Source: Candidatus Segatella caccae (GTDB lineage Bacteria > Bacteroidota > Bacteroidia > Bacteroidales > Bacteroidaceae). From it: 30,514 nt of DNA. The notes under the pieces are model-generated. The model saw only the letters and a list, made by a program, of their open reading frames with translations, was not told the DNA's origin and searched no databases. A program made the position numbers and the translations under genes. This document shows positions 1 through 7,632 of the stretch, in pieces (the stretch's first letter is position 1; every line of letters begins with the position of its first letter). The DNA lies in NCBI GenBank assembly GCA_900556395.1, contig USOQ01000026.1, positions 1-30,514 of the forward strand, given 5' to 3'.

Positions 1-36
1 TAACTCCTTAACTTCCTTAACTCCTTTAACTTCCTG
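1..36. repeat. Degenerate short tandem repeat (AACTCCTT/AACTTCCTT)
   Basis: Four units of the form AACTCCTT, AACTTCCTT, AACTCCTTT and AACTTCC follow one another at the window edge. On the other strand they read as purine-rich GGAAGTTAAGGAGTTA. A shorter echo, AAGTTAAGGAGTTAAG, occurs at about 17866-17881. It is non-coding and its function is unknown. It may continue outside the window. Confidence 0.6.
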
Positions 37-61
37 ATATGCGAAAGTTCAGTTATATACC

Positions 62-95
62 AAAACTCGCCTGCAAGCAGAAGCATGCAGGCGAG
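62..95 (-). terminator. Hairpin terminator at the end of the SusCD operon
   Basis: CTCGCCTGCA (66-75) pairs with TGCAGGCGAG (86-95), a 10-bp GC-rich stem. On the minus strand it is followed by TTTTGG. It lies 53 bp past the stop codon of the last minus-strand gene (the DUF2807-type lipoprotein), so it is the likely end of the polysaccharide-utilisation transcript. The U tract is short, with four residues. Confidence 0.6.
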
Positions 96-147
96 ATGAC
101 TAAAAGAAACACAGAACGCCTCTGCTTATAGAAAAGGAGTGCGTTTT

Positions 148-804
148 TTATTTTTCCAAGCCGTTCAAGTCTAAACAATTCATAGCATCGGCTTCAATTT
201 TTCGTTTCTTAGCATGACCAAATACTTTGACATGACCAACCGACTTTGTCGTCAAGAGCAAAGCATCACACATAGTACGAAACTCAGCAAACATAACGTG
301 AGCAAGGTGAGCCTCCACATAAGAAGCCTTCATCAAAGGATTTATCTGAGCGACATTTACCTTTTCCAAATCAAGAACAAAGTTGGAGCATGCTAACAGA
401 TTGCCCCCTACCATTAGCTTGCCGCAATTCACGACCTTAATACCTTCTAACGTAGGAGCCGTTATCATAACATGTGTCTTCCTCTTTGAAGCAACAGAAC
501 TGGCAAATCTGAGAATCATTTCCTCGCCTTTTACTTCAGCCTCTTGTGCCTCGACATAGGTCTTGCTGCCATTAACCTTTACACTGTAAGCAGAATCAGC
601 GCACAAACGTATATCCACCACGCTGGCATCATAGACAGCTACCGACTTAAAGTCGGAAACAGGTTTACGCTCATCAGTTCGGGTAGTGTCAACTGGACCC
701 AGCATTTCGCCATCACCCGAAGAACGATGCGAAGTATGATTGCCTCCACAGGAAACCAACAACACCATCAGCAGTAGCAGAAGTCCACCAACAACTCGTT
801 TCAT
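148..804 (-). CDS. Small lipoprotein with DUF2807-like (GIN) beta-helical domain
   Basis: This is a 218-aa predicted lipoprotein. A hydrophobic leader (residues 1-18) ends in a lipobox with Cys19 (LLVSCGG). Residues about 50-218 read as short repeated beta strands (FKSVAVYD, DIRLCADSAYSVKVNG, IKVVNCGKLMV). This resembles the DUF2807 'head GIN' domain of Bacteroidetes surface lipoproteins, a right-handed beta-helix-type fold with no established enzymatic role. The start lies only 6 bp after the GH5 stop codon, so the gene is almost certainly the last gene of the polysaccharide-utilisation operon. Co-transcription hints at a surface or periplasmic accessory role there, but that is inference. 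The domain call rests on pattern recognition and is moderately sure. The coding call is firm. Confidence 0.8.
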   Translation of the reverse strand: MKRVVGGLLLLLMVLLVSCGGNHTSHRSSGDGEMLGPVDTTRTDERKPVSDFKSVAVYDASVVDIRLCADSAYSVKVNGSKTYVEAQEAEVKGEEMILRFASSVASKRKTHVMITAPTLEGIKVVNCGKLMVGGNLLACSNFVLDLEKVNVAQINPLMKASYVEAHLAHVMFAEFRTMCDALLLTTKSVGHVKVFGHAKKRKIEADAMNCLDLNGLEK

Positions 805-810
805 ATTCTT

Positions 811-2235
811 TTATTTTACAACAAACTTCTTGCCATTACTGACATACACTCCCTTGGGAGTGCTTTCCGGGACCAAGCCTTTAGCAATAGGCATACCAGA
901 AAGGTTATAAATCATACCTACTTCTGCCTTATCGGTCTTCTCTACAATCTGAATACCCGTAACCTCAGGAGAATAATACTTATCATATCCTACTCTTCCA
1001 GCCTTGGCGCCCTTCATAATACCCTCTAAAGCTCCATTCTTTGTAATAGAAGTACTACTGCTATTCCAATTGTAAACATCGAGATTTTTTCTATCCAGAA
1101 TAGTCCAATTAGGGAAACCGGTAGCATTGCTGTCCCATGCAAAAGGTATCATACCACACTCCATAGCATACTGAGTGGCCTTCTCATACCAATAGGCAAC
1201 GGCTTCTTCGTGCTTCTTCTGATTTTGTCCTTTTATACTTTTGACATTACGATGCAAAGCACCATACTCTCCCATGACAACAGGAATACCTTTATCAGTA
1301 AACTTCTTCATCTTTTGATAAAGTTTATTCAAGTTATCTTCATTATCTTTAGAATTACGATCACCTGCTCCTGAGTAGGTATGACCTTTACCCCAATAAT
1401 ACTGCATCTTTCCCCAATCCTCATCCTTTTCCAATCCGCAGAATGTCCATGGATCGTAGCTATGTATCTCCAACATCAGGCGATTATCTGCCTCGTCAGA
1501 AGGCATATCACCGTAATTATTGTAAGTATCGGTTATATTGGTAGCAGGTCCTTGAACAATCAGTACTCGCTTGGCATTATTGCCACCAGTGGCACGAACC
1601 GTATTAATAAAAGTCTGTTCGTAACTTTTGAGGGCTTTGATATATGCAGAAGCAGTACCGCCAGAATGAGCAGGCTCATTGAGACCTGCAAAAAGCAAAC
1701 GCTCATCATAGTCCTTGAAAGCTTCGGCTACCTGTTTCCAAAGCTTTTCAAGTTTGGCAGAATTTTTGCTCACTGTAGCAGCACTCACATCGGTGAAGGA
1801 ATCTTCTATCCAACCACCATCCCAATGATCATTGATGATCACATACAAGTCGGCATTGATGGCATAGTCCACAACTTCCTTCACACGAGCCATCCAAGCT
1901 GCATCAATCTTTGTGGTTGCTGCATCTGAGATGTGTCCCATCACCCATGCACAAGGAATACGGATACTCTTAAAGCCATTTGCCTTGACCAAGTCAATCA
2001 CTTTTTGGGTGGTTTTTGTATTCTGCCAATATGTCTCAGCATTCAATCCACCATTATTGGTATCATTATGTTGGTTGTTGCCTGCCTCAAGCGTATTACC
2101 AAGATTCCAACCTGGAGCCATATAATAAGCCAACTGCTGCGCGTTTAAATCCATCGTGGCTATGCGAGGGTCGTCCAAGGCATGACCAGACATAGCAACA
2201 GCCATCATCGCTAAAGAGAGTATTATTTTTTTCAT
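811..2235 (-). CDS. Secreted glycoside hydrolase family 5 endoglucanase
   Basis: This 474-aa protein is a retaining endo-beta-glycanase, most likely a beta-1,4-glucanase. The start at 2235 (MKKIILSLAMM) gives a clean signal peptide ending near GHA20. An upstream in-frame ATG at 2343 would overlap the preceding gene and bury the signal peptide. GH5 landmarks are WNLGNT (43-48), RIPCAW (92-97), DHW (136-138), the acid/base Glu187 in LNEP, HSY (258-260), the nucleophile Glu323 in MGEYG, and W367 near the end of the barrel. The last ~50 residues (YNLSGMPIAKG ... KGVYVSNGKKFVVK) look like a type IX secretion-type sorting tail, so the enzyme may be exported or cell-surface anchored by that route. 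The gene has its own 94-bp leader with a strong hairpin. The substrate cannot be fixed from sequence alone; glucan is more likely than mannan. Confidence 0.92.
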   Translation of the reverse strand: MKKIILSLAMMAVAMSGHALDDPRIATMDLNAQQLAYYMAPGWNLGNTLEAGNNQHNDTNNGGLNAETYWQNTKTTQKVIDLVKANGFKSIRIPCAWVMGHISDAATTKIDAAWMARVKEVVDYAINADLYVIINDHWDGGWIEDSFTDVSAATVSKNSAKLEKLWKQVAEAFKDYDERLLFAGLNEPAHSGGTASAYIKALKSYEQTFINTVRATGGNNAKRVLIVQGPATNITDTYNNYGDMPSDEADNRLMLEIHSYDPWTFCGLEKDEDWGKMQYYWGKGHTYSGAGDRNSKDNEDNLNKLYQKMKKFTDKGIPVVMGEYGALHRNVKSIKGQNQKKHEEAVAYWYEKATQYAMECGMIPFAWDSNATGFPNWTILDRKNLDVYNWNSSSTSITKNGALEGIMKGAKAGRVGYDKYYSPEVTGIQIVEKTDKAEVGMIYNLSGMPIAKGLVPESTPKGVYVSNGKKFVVK

Positions 2236-2271
2236 AATCGTTGTTTTTGTGTATATACTTAAAGGATTGAA

Positions 2272-2313
2272 AGTGAGAAGGTGGCAACAACCAAGTTGCC
2301 CCACCCTCTCACT
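2272..2313 (-). promoter_or_regulatory. Intra-operon hairpin upstream of the GH5 gene
   Basis: A long imperfect stem of about 17 bp forms between 2272-2288 and 2295-2313, with a 6-nt loop, one mismatch and a 2-nt bulge. It lies between the stop of the lipoprotein gene (2330) and the GH5 start (2235). On the minus strand it is followed by CTTTCAATCC, which is not a U tract, so it is better read as an mRNA processing, stability or attenuation element than a full terminator. Confidence 0.55.
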
Positions 2314-2329
2314 ATTATAGTTTTTCAAA

Positions 2330-4051
2330 CTACTGAGGATCAAGTTCCAACTTATCTATCGTCACATGAATCTTGGTCATATCAACAAGGTTGGCACCAA
2401 GGTTGGCGATATCGATGGTGAATACAACAGCACTTGTACAATTAGCTTCTGCCTCCATCTTGACTGTATAAGTACCATCACCCTTGACTACAGTGTCCCA
2501 CTCTGGCTTAGAACCATCAAGACTTGACCAATAAGAAGGCCACCAATTAGGAGTAGCATACTCAAGACCTGCATTATACGAAGAAGGAGCACCATCTTTC
2601 AAATTGCCATTAATTCCTGTGATGCTGAAGGTAACAGCCATACTCTTGTCGAAGTTAATCTTAGTAATATCCAAAGGAGGATTAGCCTTAGTAAGACCAT
2701 TATAGCCATATTCATTGAAAATTTCAATACGAATACGCCCATTGTTCTCAAGGTCGCCTACAACAATCTTAGAATTGTCTACCCTCACGATATTACTCAT
2801 CTTGACAGGACGAATGCTCATTCCTACAGAACGCTTGGCGAAACCATTCTTCGCACTTCCATTGTTGAATGTAAAGCTATATCCGTAGTCTGTATTCGTA
2901 GGATAGATATCACCAGTCCAGTAATCACCAACGGTCTGAGCATTTTTCACTGCACCCTCTTCACGGAAACCAGCAGCAGGGAAGAACAAAGTATTATTGT
3001 TGACTTTGCTCTTGAAGAGGTAACCCTCTACTCCATCTACAACAGTCCACTCGTGAGTAGTTTTGTTGAGCAACTCAGTAAAATCAGAATTAGAAGGCAA
3101 CTTACTATTGTACTTCTCGTCGAGATCGAAGTTATCCAACTCAGCAACAGCTGCTGGATCAAGATTCAAGCCTGTAATGGTCTCAGCAGGATCATAGTCT
3201 GCCAGATAAGAAGAAGTGATAGTACCAGTAGGGTCAGCCCATCCAAACATACCACCTACCTCACTTTCCTTAGAAGCACCAAGATTCCACTTAGCCCAAA
3301 GAACACCAGTACCCATATCTACCCATTCCATAGTCTGCACTTTGGCAGTAAACTCTTTAACCTCACCATACTGGAAGCCATCAGAAATCTTGAAATAAGG
3401 TACATAATAATAGGTCTGTCCTGGAGTCAGACCTTTAAGGTCGACCGAAAAATTCTGAGTAGTAGAAGTAAGCGGATAATCCACGCCATCCTCCTCAAGT
3501 TTCTCATCATTCCAGAACACCTTGAAGCCACAAGCCACCTCGCCCTCTGCACCATTGATCACAGAACTTGCATGCGACAATGTAGCATGAAGAGTTGCAG
3601 ATACTGCGGTCAGATTGGTAACATCGCCAGCAGCGATAGCCACATCTGTAGTGGTAAACGACTTCACTTCGCCATACTTAGTCACCTTACCCTGCAAGGT
3701 GACATAAGTAGCATAGTAATAAGTTACGTTCTTGGTCAAACCATTCAAGAGCACCGTAACAGCACCATTCTCGTCAATAGAACCTGCCTTCTTGGCTCCT
3801 GATGTGGTCACCAGACTCTCATTTGTAGAGTAAGCGACACCCACCGAATAAGAGGAAGCCTGCACTGTGCTGAGATCCTTCACAATACCAGAGATATCTG
3901 CAGATACTGCTGTAACAGCCGCATCGCCAGTAGTTACCTCTGAAATGATATTTCCTGTGGCAACGGTGTAATCGACATCATCGACACACGATGTTGTGAA
4001 CAGAGAGCCTGCCAACAACAATATGCCTGCTAAATATTTTGTTTTCATCAT
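2330..4051 (-). CDS. Surface glycan-binding-type lipoprotein with FN3-like repeats and a FISUMP-like domain
   Basis: This 573-aa lipoprotein has Cys22 in TTSCVDDVD, with acidic residues after the cysteine as in Bacteroidetes surface-export signals. Two FN3-like repeats end in YGEVKSFTT (126-134) and YGEVKEFTA (228-236). Residues about 242-417 match the Fibrobacter major paralogous (FISUMP/DUF1566-like) pattern: WVDMGTGVLWAKWNLGAS, LPSNSDFTELLN, FFPAAGF, YWTGD, SVGMSIRP. A C-terminal beta-rich module (about 420-573) contains several Trp/Tyr (NWWPSYWSS) that could bind sugar. Its place between SusD and a GH5 enzyme makes a glycan-capture role (SusE/SusF or SGBP position) likely, but no binding activity can be shown from sequence. 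A second ATG follows directly at 4048. The gap to the upstream gene is 10 bp. Confidence 0.8.
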   Translation of the reverse strand: MMKTKYLAGILLLAGSLFTTSCVDDVDYTVATGNIISEVTTGDAAVTAVSADISGIVKDLSTVQASSYSVGVAYSTNESLVTTSGAKKAGSIDENGAVTVLLNGLTKNVTYYYATYVTLQGKVTKYGEVKSFTTTDVAIAAGDVTNLTAVSATLHATLSHASSVINGAEGEVACGFKVFWNDEKLEEDGVDYPLTSTTQNFSVDLKGLTPGQTYYYVPYFKISDGFQYGEVKEFTAKVQTMEWVDMGTGVLWAKWNLGASKESEVGGMFGWADPTGTITSSYLADYDPAETITGLNLDPAAVAELDNFDLDEKYNSKLPSNSDFTELLNKTTHEWTVVDGVEGYLFKSKVNNNTLFFPAAGFREEGAVKNAQTVGDYWTGDIYPTNTDYGYSFTFNNGSAKNGFAKRSVGMSIRPVKMSNIVRVDNSKIVVGDLENNGRIRIEIFNEYGYNGLTKANPPLDITKINFDKSMAVTFSITGINGNLKDGAPSSYNAGLEYATPNWWPSYWSSLDGSKPEWDTVVKGDGTYTVKMEAEANCTSAVVFTIDIANLGANLVDMTKIHVTIDKLELDPQ

Positions 4052-4061
4052 GTTGTTCTAA

Positions 4062-5909
4062 TTACTTAAGTACGACTTCACCTGTATCAAACTTCACCTC
4101 GAAAGTAATAGAGAGAGATTGTTCGTAAGACAAGACACCTGTTGCCAGAGCATTAGACTCTGACCAAGGGTTGAAAATGTAACGGCGCCCATTGTACTTG
4201 CCTCCGTTCTTATTGTCGTCCACGGTACGTGCGATGGCAGCATCATCAAAATCAATAGACTTTCCATCCACCTTGATATCCTTGATAATAATATCTGCAT
4301 TAGGATGATCCTTCAAGAGTTTGTCTACCTGCAGATAGATAATCTTTCCATCCACAGTAAGAGCACCATTTGCAGTACAGGTGTAAGTGCCTTCTTCTGT
4401 CACATAGACAGGATCGCTGTTTTTGAAATTATAGTCCACATTATCACCACAATACAGGACTGCAGAATATTTCTTTACCTGAACACCCGAAACATAAGGT
4501 TTGAAGTGATAGCCCATATACTGAACTGTATTACCCTGGTTGTCGCGCTCTGCACTGCCTAACCACAGATCACTCAAAGCGTTGCTCTCACCATCTTTCG
4601 CAGTTTTGATAATGCGAAGAGTGTTGTCGGCATTGGCCTTGAATTCAGCCAAGCCATCAAGAGAGAGTTGAACAGTTGGCAAACCATTAGAGAATGTATA
4701 AACACCCTTGTCATCCAAGGTATAAGTACCCTCTACAGTCACACCAGCAGGTGTAGTTACAGAATAAGTATTCTTGCTATGGTTCATCACCAAGGTCAAG
4801 TCGCCAATACCGAAGGTTGGAGTAGAAGATTGTATATCTTTCAATGTACCGTCCAATTTAGCCCAATCGAAAGGAGTGTCATCCTCAGCCAACTTGTAGG
4901 TAACCACATTCTGGGTCTTAGGCTCCACATAGTCTCTCCAGTCTTCATCCAAAGCAGGAACAACCTCACCTGTAGAAACATTAGGAGTCCAGTTGTCACG
5001 ATATTCTTCAGAGATAAAGTTATAAACCAACAGACAAGGACCTTCAGAAGAATTATCACGAAGCACAGCCAACTGCATGTGGTCTTCGGTAAGCGACAGG
5101 AGCTTCATACTGGTCCAGTTGGTAACGATAGCATCATGATCAGGATCGTGAAGCAAAGCGGCATCACTCATCTTAACAGTATGGTTGTCTACATCAAGCA
5201 TAAAGGTTCCCTTTGATGTCTTGTTGTTATAGGCATCATATACTGTAACATTAGCGCCACCATTGAGGTCGAACTCCATGTAACCGAAGTCAAAAGCACC
5301 TGTGGTAGGGAACATCCAGCTACCATTGCCCGCAAAATCAGCAGTCCAGTTCCAAGAGTCGCCAGAGATAGTCTCACCATTGGTTACGCTCTCCCAACAA
5401 TCATCTGTTCCATAGAAATAGAGAGGACCTACAAAGTAACGACAAACACCCTTGGAGTCAAGGTCGAGGTACCATTTCTTTTTAGAACCTACACCACCTG
5501 TCATATACACCCAAAGAGGATCTTGAACAAACTCTGCACAGAAATCATCAATATCGAATGTAGCAGCCTCGCCATACACGATTCCGTTAGAAGTCTCAAC
5601 ACCCATACGGCAGGTATAAGAACCTGCGAAAGGCATTTTCAGCGTAAGTTGACGTCCCTGCACACGTCCCTGAGGGCTATCCCACAACACTTGATAGTTG
5701 TTAGGGACAAGACTTGTCAAGGTAACAATATTAGGGTTAGCCTCATCATGAGTAATGGTGAAACCAGTTCCCTCATTAAGGTCAGCCACTGTCAAGCCTG
5801 AGTCACCCAACTTGTACTCATCAGGCGTGCAAGCTACCATTCCAAATAAAATGGTCAAGGCTGCCAAAACTGAATATAATTTATGATAAAGTTTCATATC
5901 ATTCTTCAT
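4062..5909 (-). CDS. SusE/SGBP-position outer-membrane lipoprotein
   Basis: This 615-aa lipoprotein has Cys27 in GMVACTPDE. It starts MKNDMKLYHK; an alternative start at 5897 (MKLYHK) keeps the same signal peptide. Residues about 45-120 look like a PKD/Ig-like module (LVPNNYQVLWDSPQG ... GSYTCRMGVET). Residues about 130-300 are rich in Trp, Tyr and Gly (KKWYLDLDSKG, GPLYFYG, SWNWTADF) and may form a carbohydrate-binding beta-sandwich. Two further beta-rich segments follow to the C terminus. I recognise no catalytic motif. It is the first gene after susD, the usual position of a surface glycan-binding protein, and that position is the main ground for the functional call. A stretch of heptamer-like repeats separates it from susD. 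Confidence 0.78.
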   Translation of the reverse strand: MKNDMKLYHKLYSVLAALTILFGMVACTPDEYKLGDSGLTVADLNEGTGFTITHDEANPNIVTLTSLVPNNYQVLWDSPQGRVQGRQLTLKMPFAGSYTCRMGVETSNGIVYGEAATFDIDDFCAEFVQDPLWVYMTGGVGSKKKWYLDLDSKGVCRYFVGPLYFYGTDDCWESVTNGETISGDSWNWTADFAGNGSWMFPTTGAFDFGYMEFDLNGGANVTVYDAYNNKTSKGTFMLDVDNHTVKMSDAALLHDPDHDAIVTNWTSMKLLSLTEDHMQLAVLRDNSSEGPCLLVYNFISEEYRDNWTPNVSTGEVVPALDEDWRDYVEPKTQNVVTYKLAEDDTPFDWAKLDGTLKDIQSSTPTFGIGDLTLVMNHSKNTYSVTTPAGVTVEGTYTLDDKGVYTFSNGLPTVQLSLDGLAEFKANADNTLRIIKTAKDGESNALSDLWLGSAERDNQGNTVQYMGYHFKPYVSGVQVKKYSAVLYCGDNVDYNFKNSDPVYVTEEGTYTCTANGALTVDGKIIYLQVDKLLKDHPNADIIIKDIKVDGKSIDFDDAAIARTVDDNKNGGKYNGRRYIFNPWSESNALATGVLSYEQSLSITFEVKFDTGEVVLK

Positions 5910-5931
5910 TTAAAAGTTTATAATTTACAAT

Positions 5932-5966
5932 CAAATAATTACTCATTATCTATTGTTCATTATTAC
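5932..5966 (-). repeat. Degenerate heptamer repeat between the susD and SGBP genes
   Basis: On the plus strand CAAATAA, TTACTCA, TTATCTA, TTGTTCA and TTATTAC follow at a 7-nt period. On the minus (coding) strand this reads GTAATAA, TGAACAA, TAGATAA, TGAGTAA. Each unit contains a stop triplet, so the reading frames are quickly closed. The same type of repeat occurs at 14708-14742 and 17939-17966. Confidence 0.5.
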
Positions 5967-7618
5967 CAGCCTGGGTTCTGTGTCAGATAATCAGTACCCA
6001 TCAGCGTTATCTGTGCAGAAGGCTTTCTCATCAATCCCTTAGCACCAAGGAACTTGCTTGTATCGAAGCTCATGATAGCAGATTCACCACCATTGTTGAT
6101 CTGTACTCCGTTCTGCTTGGCCAAGAGATTAGCAGTGCCCTCCAAGCCTTTGAAGCGAAGCATATCCCAATAGCGTATACCTTCAAAAGCAAACTCCAGA
6201 CGACGCTCCTCGAAGATACTTTCCTTAGACACGACCTTGCGGTGGTTCTGATCGCCAAAGGCACGGTCACGTACCAAGTCAAAATTACCCTGAGCATTGG
6301 CACATCCCATCTCTGCAGCCATCAGCAGAACATCAGCATAGCGCATAACTACAAAGTCCTGACTCTCCTTATATTGCCAGTCGGAACCTGCACCTGGGTT
6401 CTCTATTTCTACCCAGCGTGTTCCATCGTTAAAACCTGTTGCTGAGTATTTTTTCATAGAGTAGCCTGTATATTCACGCCAGTCACCTGCTGTGTTGAAT
6501 TTATCCGATGAGGTAACACCTTCCTTTGTCAGATTGATGATAGAAGCATCACGACGGGAATCACCTTCTACATAAGAAGAAAACAACTGAGGATTAACAG
6601 TAGCCACACCCCAACCAGATGCATAAGGTGCAAAAGTGGTGTTACGCATAGAAACCAAAGCGATGGTACCATTCTGATTGACACCTTGTGAGAGGTTTGA
6701 GTCGAACTTCAGGTTGAAGAGAATCTCTGAGTTGCTTTCACCTGCATAAGTCTCTGTACTCCAGGCATGGCTGCCATCAGCAGCTGCCACACGAGAAGAA
6801 GCAGGCCAAAGGTCGGCAAACTTATCTACAAGTTTAAAATTGCCTTGAGAGATAATATCCTCAAGTCCCTGCTTCACTTCTGCCTCTGTAACAGCCTGAA
6901 GCTGTGCTCCATAGTAACCTGTATAGAACAAATAAACTCGAGCCAACAAAGCCTTGGCTGCCCACTCAGAAATCAAACCATTATTGGTATTCTTCCAAGC
7001 AGCCTCATCATAAGCACCAAACTTAATAGAGTTTGCAGCATCCTTCAAATCGGTAGCAATCTGCTCGTAGATATCAGCCACAGGTGCCTCCTTTACCTTC
7101 GATACGGTAGGAGCAGTCATCAATGGCACCTCACCAAAGAGACGAGTCAAATCAAAATAGCACAAGGCTCTGATAGCCTTTGCCTGACCTTCCACATTGC
7201 CACGCTGCTGTTCACTTGACCAGCTGACTTTATCCACATCACGGAGCAACGAGTTGCAACGATTGATACAAGCATAGTAAGCCACCCAACGAGACTCCAG
7301 CAAATTGGCAGAAGCCACATAACCTTTGTCAAAGCAATCGATAGCCAAGAAATCAGTATTATCGCCCGTACCACCACCAGCAAAACAATCATCCGACATA
7401 ATATCAGAAGCAAGCTGGAAGTTAGCGCCATCATAGCAGTAAGCCTGCTGATAGCCATCATAACAACCATTCAGCACGAACTCTGCATCTTCACCCGACA
7501 TAGAGGCACCTGCTGTCAAACTACCTTTAGGAGTAGTATTGAGGAAGTCATCGCCACAAGAGGTCAGTGTAAAGAGTCCCAACCCTGCGAACAATGCACA
7601 CATATATATCTTCTTCAT
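5963..7618 (-). CDS. SusD/RagB-family nutrient-binding outer-membrane lipoprotein
   Basis: This 551-aa protein is the surface lid of the SusCD transporter: it binds glycan and closes over the TonB-dependent channel. The start at 7618 (MKKIYMCALF) gives a compact signal peptide and lipobox with Cys21 (TLTSCGDDFLN); an ATG at 7630 would add four residues. Family landmarks are CGDDFLNTTPKG at the N terminus, AKAIRALCYFDLTRLFG in the first TPR-like helices, FVVMRYADVLLMAAE, and the C-terminal VSKESIFEERRLEFAFEG followed by RYWDMLRFKG. The length is normal for the family. It starts 14 bp after the susC stop, so the two are co-transcribed. The actual ligand is unknown; the neighbouring GH5 enzyme suggests a beta-glucan-like polymer. 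Confidence 0.95.
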   Translation of the reverse strand: MKKIYMCALFAGLGLFTLTSCGDDFLNTTPKGSLTAGASMSGEDAEFVLNGCYDGYQQAYCYDGANFQLASDIMSDDCFAGGGTGDNTDFLAIDCFDKGYVASANLLESRWVAYYACINRCNSLLRDVDKVSWSSEQQRGNVEGQAKAIRALCYFDLTRLFGEVPLMTAPTVSKVKEAPVADIYEQIATDLKDAANSIKFGAYDEAAWKNTNNGLISEWAAKALLARVYLFYTGYYGAQLQAVTEAEVKQGLEDIISQGNFKLVDKFADLWPASSRVAAADGSHAWSTETYAGESNSEILFNLKFDSNLSQGVNQNGTIALVSMRNTTFAPYASGWGVATVNPQLFSSYVEGDSRRDASIINLTKEGVTSSDKFNTAGDWREYTGYSMKKYSATGFNDGTRWVEIENPGAGSDWQYKESQDFVVMRYADVLLMAAEMGCANAQGNFDLVRDRAFGDQNHRKVVSKESIFEERRLEFAFEGIRYWDMLRFKGLEGTANLLAKQNGVQINNGGESAIMSFDTSKFLGAKGLMRKPSAQITLMGTDYLTQNPGW

Positions 7619-7632
7619 ACGAATAAGCATTT

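Noticed and set aside
2236..2343. N-terminal extension of the GH5 protein from an ATG at 2343
   Set aside because: It would overlap the upstream stop codon, run through the hairpin, and place 36 odd residues before a perfect signal peptide.
3053..3802. Open frame of 249 codons on the plus strand
   Set aside because: It lies wholly opposite the lipoprotein gene at 2330-4051 and has no recognisable motif or promoter.
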